A DNA stretch of 64,000 bases, from positions 1,705,309 through 1,769,308 of the forward strand of contig NZ_FOIK01000001.1 in the NCBI RefSeq assembly GCF_900111565.1, given 5' to 3'. This DNA is from Paenibacillus sp. NFR01. GTDB lineage: Bacteria; Bacillota; Bacilli; Paenibacillales; Paenibacillaceae. Position 1 is the stretch's first letter, and each line of letters opens with the position of its first letter. Made by a program: the position numbers and the translations under genes. The notes beneath the pieces were generated by a model, which was not told where the DNA came from, made no database searches, and saw nothing but the letters and a program-made list of their open reading frames with translations. This document shows positions 26,030-35,151 of the stretch, in pieces.

Positions 26030-28981
26030 ATGGTTGAGGATAACAAGAAGAAGACCGACAAACCGCGCCGGCCCCGCAGATCATGGCTGAGGCGTACCGG
26101 CTCGGTCATCAAATGGCTGTTTATACTCGGCGTGCTGGGGCTGCTCTTTGCCGGAGGCGCCGTGGCCGGCTACGTGACTTCCATAGTCAGAGATGAGCCG
26201 GTCCGGTCCGAAGAACTGATTCAGCAGCAGGTCAGCCAGAACGCCATAACCGGATTCGCTTACTTCAGCGACGGTCAGCCGATCGGCCAGCTTCGTACCG
26301 AAGAGGACCGCCGGCTCATTGAATTTAACGACATCCCGCAGCTTGTGATCGATGCCGTACTCGCAATTGAGGACAATAATTTTTACAATCATAAAGGAGT
26401 CGATTTCAGCAGCACGATGCGTGCGGTCAAGCAGAAACTGCTTAACGAATCCGTTCAGACCGGGGGCAGTACGCTGACCCAGCAGCTGGCCAGACGGGTG
26501 TTTCTGAACCTGGACCGTACGGAAGACCGTAAAATCAAAGAAATTTTGCTCTCCCTGCGGCTGGAGCGTTTTTTGTCCAAGCAGGAGATCATCACCGCTT
26601 ATCTGAACAAAGTACCTTTCGGCAACGGGTCCAACGGGTATCAGGTGTTCGGCATCAAGGCCGCGGCCAAAGGGATTTTTGGAATCGATGATCTCGACAA
26701 GCTGAGCATCGCTCAGGCCGCCTACCTGGCCGGTCTGCCGCAGCTTCCATCCTCCTATTCCGCGTTCAACGGCGTCGGCGAGTTCAATGAAGCTGCTTTT
26801 AAACGGGCCATCGACCGCCAGCACCTTGTGCTCCGCCGGATGCTGGAAGAGAACAAGATTACGGAAGCGCAGTACAACGAAGCGCTGGCCTTTGACATCA
26901 AGGGCTCGCTCGCACCGTATACCAAGAAGGCCTACGCCACCTTCCCTTATCTGATGCTGGAGACGGAGCGCAAAGCCGCGGAAATTCTGCTCTCGCTGAA
27001 TGAAGGCAACGGCGGAGCGGTCGTACAGGATGATTCGGCTGACCATGCCGTGCTTCTGGAGGAAGCGCGCCAGCAGCTGATGACCGGCGGCTACCGCGTG
27101 TATACCACGATCGACAAGAAGGTATACAGCGCCATGCACAGCATCTCGGAAGACAAGTCCAACTTTACGAAGGACGATGAGACGCGGGGCGTGGAACAAA
27201 CCGCAGGCATGATGATCAACAACAAAACCGGGGCGATTCTCGGAATGATCGAAGGCCGCGACTTCAATATCGAACAGATGAACTATGCGACGCAGATGAT
27301 CCGCCAGCCGGGCTCGACGATGAAGCCGATTGCGGCTTATCTGCCGGCGCTGGAAGCGGGGTTGATCCAGCCGGCCGGCATTCTTGATGATGCGCCGATC
27401 CTGCTGAAGGATTATTCCAAAGGCTTCCATATTCCGAAAAACGCCAATAACCGCTATCAGGGCCTGGTAACTGCCCGCTATGCGCTGAACTGGTCGCTCA
27501 ACCTGCCGGCGCTGAAGCTGTTTAACTACAAGGTCGGCATCGACAATGCCTGGGCATTTGCCAAGAAGCTGGGCATCACTACGATTCAGGATGACGACTA
27601 TCAGGCAACGACAGGGGTTATCGGGGGGCTGCGGCGCGGGGTAACGGTCGAAGAACTGGCCAACGCTTACTCGGCCATCGGTAACCAAGGCGCCTTTAAC
27701 GATGCCTACATGATCGAGAAAATCGTCGACGCCCAAGGGAAAATCATCTATCAGCATAAGGTGAACCCGGAGCAGGTCTTTTCCCAGCAAACCGCTTATC
27801 TGATGACCGACATGCTGCGGACCGTCATTACCGATGGCACGGCCAGTACGGTCAGACGGAACTACAAGCACTTCAAGGATGTGCCGATCGTCGGCAAAAC
27901 CGGATCTACGCAGAATTACGGCGACGTCTGGTTTATGGGGTATTCACCGGATGTGACGCTTGGCATGTGGGTCGGCTACAAGGAGCAGATCAATACGCTC
28001 AAGGGCGACGCTCAAAAACGCCAGGCACAGACGTTGTGGACCAAAGTGATGAACGCCGTGATCGATAAAAAACCGGAGCTGTTTACTACGAAGGAATTCG
28101 CCCAGCCGGAGGGCATCGTGAAAAAGACGGTTTCGGCTTACAGCGGCAAGCTGCCGACCGAAATGACCGACAAGTTCACTACCGATCTTTTCAATGCAAA
28201 ATACGTACCGACCGAAAGCGACGACGGCATTGCCAAAGCCAAATACATTACGTATAACGGCGTCAATTACCTTCCGCTCGAAGGAACACCGGATGATTTC
28301 CTGAAGGAAAAAATCGTCGTCAAACGCGAGAAGCCGATTCAGGAGCTGATGACGGAGCTGACCGCGGCCTTTGCGCAAATGAAAGACACGGATCATGAAC
28401 CGCTGGCGTACTACATGCCGGAAGACGCCAAAACCGACTTCCCGACCGAAGTCGATCCGCGGGTCGATGACGGTACGCCGCCGGCTGGACCAGGAAATGT
28501 TAAGGTATCTTACGATACCGGCAAAGCCGTTGTTACCTTTACGCCGAGCGGATCACCGGATGTCGTGGGCTACCGGCTCTACCGTTCGCTGGACGGGACG
28601 TCCTTCCAGAAGGTCGCCGTTCTTTCAACCGGCGAGGGTACGGTATTTAAAGCCGGAACGCCGGCCAATCTGAATGCCGCGTTCTATGTCACCGCTGTCG
28701 ATGTAGGTGGCCACGAGACAGCTTCAGGCCACGTGGCGGGCGCTACGCCGACGCCGGAAACCACCCCGACGCCGGAAGAAACGCCGGGACTGGAACCAAC
28801 GCCGGACAACGGCGTTCCGGGAGACCCGAATGATCCCGGAATGATCATCGTGCAGCCGGGCGGCGAGGATGTGCCTACGGGCAGCGTAAACACAAACGCA
28901 GGCGGTGGCGGCAACGCCGGGAACGCCGGCGGCGCTAATGCCGGCGGCAGCAATGCCGGCACCGGCAACACGCCGCATTAA
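26030..28981 (+). CDS. class A penicillin-binding protein (PBP1A family)
   Basis: A 983-residue bifunctional cell wall synthase. Order: basic cytoplasmic tail (1-25), one membrane anchor (WLFILGVLGLLFAGGAVAGYV, ~30-50), glycosyltransferase 51 domain with EDNNFYNHKGVD and GGSTLTQQLARR (~85-265), and transpeptidase domain with S429-T-M-K, SLN (489-491) and K623-T-G. Then come a fibronectin type III-like domain (~815-905), a Thr-Pro-Glu-rich segment and a Gly/Asn/Ala-rich tail. It polymerises and crosslinks peptidoglycan outside the membrane. AAAGGAGG precedes ATG 26030; a start at 25958 is unlikely. Confidence 0.95.
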   Translation: MVEDNKKKTDKPRRPRRSWLRRTGSVIKWLFILGVLGLLFAGGAVAGYVTSIVRDEPVRSEELIQQQVSQNAITGFAYFSDGQPIGQLRTEEDRRLIEFNDIPQLVIDAVLAIEDNNFYNHKGVDFSSTMRAVKQKLLNESVQTGGSTLTQQLARRVFLNLDRTEDRKIKEILLSLRLERFLSKQEIITAYLNKVPFGNGSNGYQVFGIKAAAKGIFGIDDLDKLSIAQAAYLAGLPQLPSSYSAFNGVGEFNEAAFKRAIDRQHLVLRRMLEENKITEAQYNEALAFDIKGSLAPYTKKAYATFPYLMLETERKAAEILLSLNEGNGGAVVQDDSADHAVLLEEARQQLMTGGYRVYTTIDKKVYSAMHSISEDKSNFTKDDETRGVEQTAGMMINNKTGAILGMIEGRDFNIEQMNYATQMIRQPGSTMKPIAAYLPALEAGLIQPAGILDDAPILLKDYSKGFHIPKNANNRYQGLVTARYALNWSLNLPALKLFNYKVGIDNAWAFAKKLGITTIQDDDYQATTGVIGGLRRGVTVEELANAYSAIGNQGAFNDAYMIEKIVDAQGKIIYQHKVNPEQVFSQQTAYLMTDMLRTVITDGTASTVRRNYKHFKDVPIVGKTGSTQNYGDVWFMGYSPDVTLGMWVGYKEQINTLKGDAQKRQAQTLWTKVMNAVIDKKPELFTTKEFAQPEGIVKKTVSAYSGKLPTEMTDKFTTDLFNAKYVPTESDDGIAKAKYITYNGVNYLPLEGTPDDFLKEKIVVKREKPIQELMTELTAAFAQMKDTDHEPLAYYMPEDAKTDFPTEVDPRVDDGTPPAGPGNVKVSYDTGKAVVTFTPSGSPDVVGYRLYRSLDGTSFQKVAVLSTGEGTVFKAGTPANLNAAFYVTAVDVGGHETASGHVAGATPTPETTPTPEETPGLEPTPDNGVPGDPNDPGMIIVQPGGEDVPTGSVNTNAGGGGNAGNAGGANAGGSNAGTGNTPH

Positions 28982-29003
28982 CAAGCGGCGTCCAAGCACA
29001 ACA

Positions 29004-29043
29004 AAAACCCCGTTCCCTGGGAGTGTCAGGGAACGGGGTTTTT
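29004..29043. terminator. bidirectional terminator
   Basis: AAAACCCCGTTCCCTG and CAGGGAACGGGGTTTT form a 16-bp stem between the convergent PBP and acsA genes, with A-run before and T-run after. Confidence 0.92.
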
Positions 29044-29074
29044 CGCATGTCAACGGTCAGTCCTAACACGGGGA

Positions 29075-30799
29075 TCAATCCTCGATCGTGGACAAATCGC
29101 CGGCCGGCAGGTTCAGCTCCCAGGCTTTGAGCACACGGCGCATGATTTTGCCGGAGCGGGTTTTGGGCAGCTTCTCTTTAAATTCGATTTCCCTCGGAGC
29201 TGCGTGAGAGGATAGTCCCGCTTTGACGAAAGCGGCGATCTCCTCCTTAAGCTCCGACGAAGGCAAATATCCGTCACGAAGCGATATAAAAGCTTTGATG
29301 ATCTCGCCGCGGACGACATCGGGTTTGCCGATCACGCCGGCTTCGGCAACCGCCGGATGCTCCACCAGCTTGCTCTCCACTTCGAACGGCCCGATCCGTT
29401 CCCCGGAGGTGTTGATGACATCGTCGATCCGCCCCTGGAACCAGAAGTATCCGTCTTCGTCCATATACGCTGAATCTCCGGACATGTACCAGCCCGGAAT
29501 ACGGAAGTACTCCTCGTATTTCGCAGCGTTGTTCCAGATGGCGCCCATCATCGATGGCCACGGCGCCCGAATGGCGAGATTGCCCATCGTGTAAGGGGGC
29601 AGGCGGTTTCCACGGTCATCCAGTATCGCCGCTTCAATGCCGGGCAGCGGGCGGCCCATGGAACCGGGTTTGATGTCCATCCCCGGATAATTGCAGATCA
29701 GCTGTGCGCCGGTCTCTGTCATCCACCAGGTGTCGTGGATGCGCTGGCGGTATACCTTGTCGCCGAAGCGTACCACCTCAGGATTCAACGGCTCCCCGAC
29801 CGAGAGTACATGCCGCAGGCTGCCAAGGTCAACCCCATCCAGGGCGCCCGGGCCGGCGCCCATCAGCATGCGGAAAGCGGTCGGCGCGCTGTACCATACC
29901 GTGACTTTATTTTTTTCGATGGTCTCGTACCAATCCCGGGGGCTGAAGCGCCCGCCGCGGACGACGTTCGTCACACCGTTCAGCCAAGGCGCAAAGATGC
30001 CGTAAGAGGTGCCCGTAACCCATCCGGGATCTGCGGTGCACCAATACACATCATCCGGCCGCAGATCCAGAACGACCCGTCCTGAGTAATAATGCTGGAT
30101 CATCGCGCGCTGCACATGATAAACGCCTTTCGGCTTGCCGGTGGAGCCCGAAGTATAGTGCATGATAAGTCCATCGTCGAGGCCGAGCCATTCCGGCTCC
30201 AGCTCGGCAGAAGCGGCGGCCGTCGCCTCTTCATAGCCGATAAAACCTTGCTCCGGACTGCCTGCGCCGCCCACCACGATGATGTGGCGAAGCTCAGGCA
30301 GCTCCTCGCGCCGGACCCGGGGCAACAGCTCCGGAGTCGTAATGAGGGCTACGGCGCCGCTGTCGGACAGCCGGTCCTTGACCGCAGTTTCCATAAAAGC
30401 CTCGAAGAGCGGTCCTGCGACCGCGCCGATTTTGAGGATGCCCAGCAGGCTGACGTACAGCTCCGGCTGCCGGGGCATAAAGATAAACACCCGGTCGCCC
30501 TTGGCGATGCCGAGGTCCCGCAGCACGTTGCCGAAGCGGTTGGAGCGCTCCCGGAGTTCGGCAAAGGTGATCCGTTCTTCCCGCAGGGTATCGCTGTAAA
30601 TAAGCGCCGTATGTCCTCCCCGCCCCTCCGCGACGTGGCGGTCCACCGCTTCATGCGCCATATTCACTTTGCCGGTGTGATGCCAAGAGAAAGCGCTCTC
30701 AACATCCTTCCACCGGAAATTCTGTACTGCCCGCCCGTATTCACCCATATTGGTGCCGTTTACGCGTCCAGGCAGGATTTCGCTGTGGACTTGCCCCAT
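29075..30799 (-). CDS. acsA: acetyl-CoA synthetase
   Basis: A 574-residue AMP-forming ligase that makes acetyl-CoA from acetate, ATP and CoA. Motifs: YTSGSTGKPKGV (phosphate loop), TWWMTETG, GWYMSGDSAYMDEDGYFWFQGRIDDVI and the C-terminal PKTRSGKIMRRVLK with the catalytic lysine that AcuA acetylates in Bacillus. Length and sequence style match B. subtilis AcsA (572). GGGGAGG precedes ATG 30799. It is divergent from acuA, which encodes its modifying enzyme, the same arrangement as in B. subtilis. Confidence 0.94.
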   Translation of the reverse strand: MGQVHSEILPGRVNGTNMGEYGRAVQNFRWKDVESAFSWHHTGKVNMAHEAVDRHVAEGRGGHTALIYSDTLREERITFAELRERSNRFGNVLRDLGIAKGDRVFIFMPRQPELYVSLLGILKIGAVAGPLFEAFMETAVKDRLSDSGAVALITTPELLPRVRREELPELRHIIVVGGAGSPEQGFIGYEEATAAASAELEPEWLGLDDGLIMHYTSGSTGKPKGVYHVQRAMIQHYYSGRVVLDLRPDDVYWCTADPGWVTGTSYGIFAPWLNGVTNVVRGGRFSPRDWYETIEKNKVTVWYSAPTAFRMLMGAGPGALDGVDLGSLRHVLSVGEPLNPEVVRFGDKVYRQRIHDTWWMTETGAQLICNYPGMDIKPGSMGRPLPGIEAAILDDRGNRLPPYTMGNLAIRAPWPSMMGAIWNNAAKYEEYFRIPGWYMSGDSAYMDEDGYFWFQGRIDDVINTSGERIGPFEVESKLVEHPAVAEAGVIGKPDVVRGEIIKAFISLRDGYLPSSELKEEIAAFVKAGLSSHAAPREIEFKEKLPKTRSGKIMRRVLKAWELNLPAGDLSTIED

Positions 30800-30914
30800 T
30801 GTTCTTGCCTCCCCTACCACTTTGTTTTAAGCTTGAAGAACGAGAAGCTGCTACGATAAACAATGCCGTTAACGGATAAAATGTGAATATTTTGTGTCTA
30901 AGACAGTATAACAT

Positions 30915-30928
30915 AGGAAGCGATTACA
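30915..30928. promoter_or_regulatory. candidate CcpA operator (cre) between acsA and acuA
   Basis: AGGAAGCGATTACA matches the cre consensus TGWNANCGNTNWCA at all but two fixed positions. The acsA-acuA intergenic region of B. subtilis also has a cre site. Confidence 0.5.
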
Positions 30929-31078
30929 TTCCATAATAAGAAAATCTCCTATGGAAGCCCCTTCAGAGATGTCGCCCATTCCCGCTTTAGCGGTAGTTTT
31001 TCTTGAAATATCAGGATGTCACAGCTTTGAAGTTTATACTTGTCTGATATTAATAAACAATCGGGAAGGAGCTCTTTC

Positions 31079-31711
31079 ATGGAGCATCGCAAAGTCAACC
31101 TCACCCGCACCGTTCTGCATGACGGCCTGCCGATAGAGGTATGCGGACCGCTTCCGCCAGAGACGCTGCGCAGCATGCGGATGCACCCGCAGCTCGATGC
31201 GTTCCGCAAGCCGCAGGAGCAGCTTCAGGCGCTCATCGGCATCTCCGCGCTGCCGGAAGGACGGGTGATTGCCGCCATTCAAGACGATATGCTTGTGGGT
31301 TATGTGACTTTCCATTATCCCGATGAGCTGGAGCTGTGGTCGCAGGGCGGAATGAAGGATTTGATCGAGCTGGGGGCCATCGAGGTGGCGGATGCCTACC
31401 GGGGCAGCGGAATCGGCCGGCTGCTGCTGCTGCACGCTTTTGACAAGCAGCAATTGGAGAATTGCATTGTATTTACGACGGAATATTACTGGCACTGGGA
31501 TTTGAAGGGCAGCGGGCTGGATGTGTGGGGATACCGGCTAATGATGGAGAAATTAATGAAGACGGTGGATATGGTATGGTACGCGACCGACGATCCGGAG
31601 ATTTGCTCCCATCCGGCGAATTGCTTAATGGTGAGGATCGGCCGGGAAGTGCCGCTCTCCTCTCAGGAGACCTTCGACCGCGTACGTTTCCGGCAGCGTT
31701 TTATGTATTGA
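31079..31711 (+). CDS. acuA: AcuA protein acetyltransferase of AcsA
   Basis: A 210-residue GNAT protein, the same length as B. subtilis AcuA. IEVADAYRGSGIGRLLLLHAF near residue 105 is the acetyl-CoA loop, and FTTEYYWHWDLKGSGLDVWGYR follows, as in the family. AcuA inactivates acetyl-CoA synthetase by acetylating its C-terminal lysine. AAGGAG precedes ATG 31079. Unlike in B. subtilis, acuB and acuC do not follow; the next gene is mtnN on the other strand, with only two bases between the ends. Confidence 0.92.
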   Translation: MEHRKVNLTRTVLHDGLPIEVCGPLPPETLRSMRMHPQLDAFRKPQEQLQALIGISALPEGRVIAAIQDDMLVGYVTFHYPDELELWSQGGMKDLIELGAIEVADAYRGSGIGRLLLLHAFDKQQLENCIVFTTEYYWHWDLKGSGLDVWGYRLMMEKLMKTVDMVWYATDDPEICSHPANCLMVRIGREVPLSSQETFDRVRFRQRFMY

Positions 31712-31713
31712 AC

Positions 31714-32418
31714 CTACAGCGCCGGCATGGCTCTTAGCATATGCTCCAGAATCGCATGGGAACGCGCCGAAGCCGCCTCGGTAAACTCGCGGAAATTGAC
31801 ATGGGCCGACCCGTCGGCTTTATCCGACATGGAACGTATGACGATATAAGGCACGGCATTCATATTGCAGACCTGAGCCAAAGCGGCCCCCTCCATTTCG
31901 GCGCAAGCGCCGTCCAACTCTATGCGAAGCTTTGCCACCGTTTCTTTGCTGGCGACGAATTGGTCGCCGGATAACACGATTCCGGTAATGTAATTCCGGT
32001 CCAGCTCGCGGCATGCCTGCTCGGCCAAGGCGATCAGCCGTCCATCTGCCGGGAATTTTGACACCACTTGATATGGAATTTCTCCTTTTGCGTATCCGAG
32101 AGCCGTCGCGTCCATATCATGCTGGATGCAGTGCGAGGAGATGACGATATCCCCGATCTCCAGCTTCGGATGCACCGCACCGGCGACACCGGTAAACAGT
32201 ACGGCGCTCACCCCGAAATGATCGATCAGGACTTGAGTCGTCACCGCCGCATTGACTTTGCCCACCCCGCATTTGCAGAGCACGGCCGGCTGGCCGAATA
32301 CCGTTCCCGTATAATAACGGATGCCGGCTTTTTCAGTAAGCGTACGCTCTTCCATACTCTCCAGCAGCAGACGAATCTCCTCATCCATCGCGCCGATTAA
32401 TCCGATAACTTCTTTCAT
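31714..32418 (-). CDS. mtnN: 5'-methylthioadenosine/S-adenosylhomocysteine nucleosidase
   Basis: A 234-residue nucleoside hydrolase of the PNP/UDP family. Motifs: IGLIGAMDEEI (catalytic Glu12 region), CGVGKVNAAV, LFTGVAGAV, SGDQFVAS and EMEGAALAQV with VIRSMSDKAD (catalytic Asp). It cleaves adenine from MTA and SAH, feeding methionine salvage and the activated methyl cycle. GGAGGAAAT precedes ATG 32418. Confidence 0.95.
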   Translation of the reverse strand: MKEVIGLIGAMDEEIRLLLESMEERTLTEKAGIRYYTGTVFGQPAVLCKCGVGKVNAAVTTQVLIDHFGVSAVLFTGVAGAVHPKLEIGDIVISSHCIQHDMDATALGYAKGEIPYQVVSKFPADGRLIALAEQACRELDRNYITGIVLSGDQFVASKETVAKLRIELDGACAEMEGAALAQVCNMNAVPYIVIRSMSDKADGSAHVNFREFTEAASARSHAILEHMLRAMPAL

Positions 32419-32435
32419 ATTTCCTCCCGGACATG

Positions 32436-32460
32436 CAAAAAGCTCCCGAAGGAGCTTCTT
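32436..32460 (-). terminator. terminator of ccpA
   Basis: AAGCTCC CGAA GGAGCTT hairpin followed on the minus strand by T-rich sequence, 20 bases past the ccpA stop codon. Confidence 0.78.
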
Positions 32461-32482
32461 GCGGATAATGGTATCTCGCGTT

Positions 32483-33493
32483 TTATTTGTTCAAATGATT
32501 CACGGACAACCGCAGAATTGTCTCATGCGGCAGGATAACCCGCGGATTCTCCACAGCTTCTTTCTTCATCAGCTTGGTCAGAAGACGCATCGCAACCGCC
32601 CCAAGATCATACATCGGCTGGGCCACTGTCGTAAGCAGCGGACGAACCATTGAAGCCATACGGATGTTGTCTACGCTGATAATGGAGAAATCGTCCGGTA
32701 CTTTCAGTCCTTCGTCCTGAATGCTGTGAATGGCACCGATTGCCATTTCGTCCGTAGCGGCAAATACTGCCGTTGGACGTTTCTTCAGGCCGAGGAAATA
32801 TTTCATTGCTTCTACACCGGATTCGTAACGATAGTTACCGATGCGGACCAAATCTTCCTGATATTCGATTCCTGCAGTTTCAAGCGCGCGCTTGTAGCCT
32901 TGGAAGCGGGCATAACCGTTCGCCGGATCCTGCAGCGTGCCGCTGATCATGGCGATTTCGCGGTGACCGTGACGGATCAGCGTGTTGACGGCGTCGAAAG
33001 CCGCTGCTTCGTGATCGATGTCCACCGAAGGATAAGTGCCTTTCTCGTCGCGCGTCGCGCAAAGCACGATCGGAACCGCAGACGTCTGGAAGGCCTGGAT
33101 ATGTTCTTCCGTTACCGTGCCGCCCATGAAGAGCAACCCGTCCACTTGCTTCTCAAGCAAAGTGTTAATGACGCGAATTTCCTTTTCCTTGCGTTTGTCG
33201 GCGTTGCACAGGATGATGTTGTAATGATACATGTTGGCGATATCTTCAATCCCACGGGCAATTTCCGCAAAAATCGAGTTTGAGATATCCGGGATGACGA
33301 CCCCGACGGTTGTCGTTTTCTTGCTGGCGAGACCTCTCGCCACGGCATTGGGACGATATCCCAAACGTTCAATCGCTTCAAATACCTTCTTGCGGGTCTG
33401 CGGTTTCACGTTGGGATTGTTGTTCACAACCCGTGACACCGTTGCCATAGATACGCCTGCTTCTCGAGCTACATCGTAAATGGTTACCGTCAA
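32483..33493 (-). CDS. ccpA: catabolite control protein A
   Basis: A 336-residue LacI-family regulator. The N-terminal helix-turn-helix and hinge ([59 protein letters not shown]) match CcpA closely, and the core ends [28 protein letters not shown]. CcpA with Ser-phosphorylated HPr or Crh binds cre sites to repress or activate carbon genes. The start is TTG 33493 preceded by GGAGAGAG. A half-matching cre lies upstream. Several likely targets or partners are in this window (acsA/acuA, ptsI/nagE, the HPr-like protein). Confidence 0.94.
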   Translation of the reverse strand: MTVTIYDVAREAGVSMATVSRVVNNNPNVKPQTRKKVFEAIERLGYRPNAVARGLASKKTTTVGVVIPDISNSIFAEIARGIEDIANMYHYNIILCNADKRKEKEIRVINTLLEKQVDGLLFMGGTVTEEHIQAFQTSAVPIVLCATRDEKGTYPSVDIDHEAAAFDAVNTLIRHGHREIAMISGTLQDPANGYARFQGYKRALETAGIEYQEDLVRIGNYRYESGVEAMKYFLGLKKRPTAVFAATDEMAIGAIHSIQDEGLKVPDDFSIISVDNIRMASMVRPLLTTVAQPMYDLGAVAMRLLTKLMKKEAVENPRVILPHETILRLSVNHLNK

Positions 33494-33570
33494 ATTACTC
33501 TCTCCATTGCGATAAATTTTATCGTTCGACTAATTAAAATTATGATACGACACTTTGTACTTTTGTGCAA

Positions 33571-33584
33571 TGATAACGCTTCAT
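33571..33584. promoter_or_regulatory. possible cre upstream of ccpA
   Basis: TGATAACGCTTCAT matches the cre consensus over its first eleven positions and fails at the last three; autoregulation by CcpA is plausible but weakly supported. Confidence 0.3.
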
Positions 33585-33780
33585 TTTCCTTTCAAATTTT
33601 CTTTCAAAACCAGAAAATGCTGCATTACCATCCATTGGACACGTATACTAGTGCTTCTTCCCCATGAAAAAAACTGAAAACTCTTTCTTTTCTTATGGTA
33701 ACAAAAAGTGCGTGAAAAATCCAATGTTTCTGAAAATTTTTCATTATTCTTGCACTATTGTCGTAAATGGAAAACTGATG

Positions 33781-34227
33781 TCACCGGTGCGCCGGATAAA
33801 TGGTTAACTGGGCAAGCCGCTCCTCCGTCTCTTCCATCCACGCCGCGTCGCCCATTTCCCGGGCCAGCCGGTACATATCCAGCAGTAAATCGATGCGCCC
33901 CTGAACAGCCGAACGGATGACTTCCTCGGCATGATCCAGCTCCGTATTCACAGGGCACGCGGCAAAGGCTTCCTTCAGAACGTTCGCCCATTCATTGTGT
34001 TTGGCAAACGAAATGTTCTGGCCCGCAAAGGAAGCGTCCAGGCGGCCGATCAGCGCCGCGAGGTTGTCCTTGATGACAGGCAGTGTCTCATACCTCGAGC
34101 AAATGCTGCAGGTGTAGACGGGGACATGTTTGATCTTGGTCTTTGCGTGGTAGAACAACGTATGCATATGTATGGTCATGATGCCGCCGCAGCCGCAACT
34201 TTTGTGGGTAATCCATTCTTTATACAT
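33781..34227 (-). CDS. small protein with zinc-ribbon-like cysteines
   Basis: A 148-residue protein that I cannot name. The first 45 residues contain SCGCGG and CSICS, two cysteine pairs that could bind zinc as in a small ribbon. The rest is helical and soluble. I chose ATG 34227 (GAGGTG upstream) over a start at 34332. It lies divergently next to the PfpI gene with about 190 bases between the starts. Confidence 0.65.
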   Translation of the reverse strand: MYKEWITHKSCGCGGIMTIHMHTLFYHAKTKIKHVPVYTCSICSRYETLPVIKDNLAALIGRLDASFAGQNISFAKHNEWANVLKEAFAACPVNTELDHAEEVIRSAVQGRIDLLLDMYRLAREMGDAAWMEETEERLAQLTIYPAHR

Positions 34228-34416
34228 CCCGCACCTCAAAAAAAGTGATAATTGCTCGTTTTGCATACTATTTCGACTTGGCCTCCGCAAATTCCTTCCG
34301 CTAGGCATATGGTGTTTTATTTGGCAAAACATCTATGGATTTCCATGCGAAAGATGACTTCATATTTCAAATTTGATAGAATGAACGGGATAAACTTCCG
34401 AAAGGGGCGGCAAAAC

Positions 34417-34941
34417 ATGAGACTGACCGGTAAAAAGGTCATCGCACTCGTTGACGATGAATTCGAGGATTTGGAGCTCTGGTATCCGGTGTACCGGGTT
34501 CGTGAAGAAGGGGCCGAGGTACATCTGGCCGGACTGGAAAAAGGAAAAACCTATGTAGGTAAATACGGTGTTCCGGCTGTTGCCGAATATTCCTGGGACG
34601 ATCTGAATGCAGCCGATTACGACGGCATCCTTGTCCCTGGCGGCTGGGCGCCCGATAAAATCCGCCGCTACGGCGCCGTGCTGAAGCTGGTTCAGGATTT
34701 CGACGCAGCGAAAAAGCCGATCGGGCAAATCTGCCACGCCGGCTGGGTGCTGATCTCGGCAAAAATCTTAAACGGCGCCACCGTCACCTCCACACCGGGC
34801 ATCCGCGACGATATGGAGAACGCCGGGGCGATCTGGAAGGATGAGCCGGTCGTCACGGACGGGCACATCATCTCCGCCCGCCGTCCGCCGGATCTTCCCC
34901 CGTACGGCAAAGCGTTCTGCGACGCGCTGGCCGGGGAATAA
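34417..34941 (+). CDS. DJ-1/PfpI family protein
   Basis: A 174-residue class I glutamine-amidotransferase-like protein. It has DDEFEDLELWYPVYR near the start (conserved Glu), VPGGWAPDKIRR, and the nucleophile elbow GQICHAGWVLISA with Cys-His. Length matches PfpI/YhbO/YraA proteins, described as intracellular peptidases or glyoxal-adduct (deglycase-like) repair enzymes and often stress-induced. AAAGGGG precedes ATG 34417. The exact reaction is unsettled for the family. Confidence 0.9.
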   Translation: MRLTGKKVIALVDDEFEDLELWYPVYRVREEGAEVHLAGLEKGKTYVGKYGVPAVAEYSWDDLNAADYDGILVPGGWAPDKIRRYGAVLKLVQDFDAAKKPIGQICHAGWVLISAKILNGATVTSTPGIRDDMENAGAIWKDEPVVTDGHIISARRPPDLPPYGKAFCDALAGE

Positions 34942-35093
34942 GCGCGCCGGTGGGACAGAGAAGCGACAGATCTACGGGAACATCGATAGCATTCCGCTGG
35001 AAATTCTGCGGACAGCAGTAGATTGTGACTTACCATTACAGGCAGCTTAGGGACGCGGGTAACTCCCCCGGTCTGCTTCGAATGACAGAGAGA

Positions 35094-35134
35094 AGCCCTG
35101 CATCGCCACGAATGGCGCTGCAGGGCTTTTTAAT
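35094..35134 (+). terminator. terminator downstream of the PfpI gene
   Basis: AGCCCTGCA and TGCAGGGCT arms enclose a second small stem (GCGCCA...), followed by TTTTTAATTT on the plus strand, 150 bases beyond the stop. Nothing else is evident between 34942 and 35093. Confidence 0.78.
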
Positions 35135-35151
35135 TTGAGCTAAAGAGTGCT

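Noticed and set aside
26081..27871. A 596-codon open frame antisense to the class A PBP gene
   Set aside because: It follows the third-position bias of the real gene on the other strand, contains no recognisable domain and has no ribosome binding site of its own.
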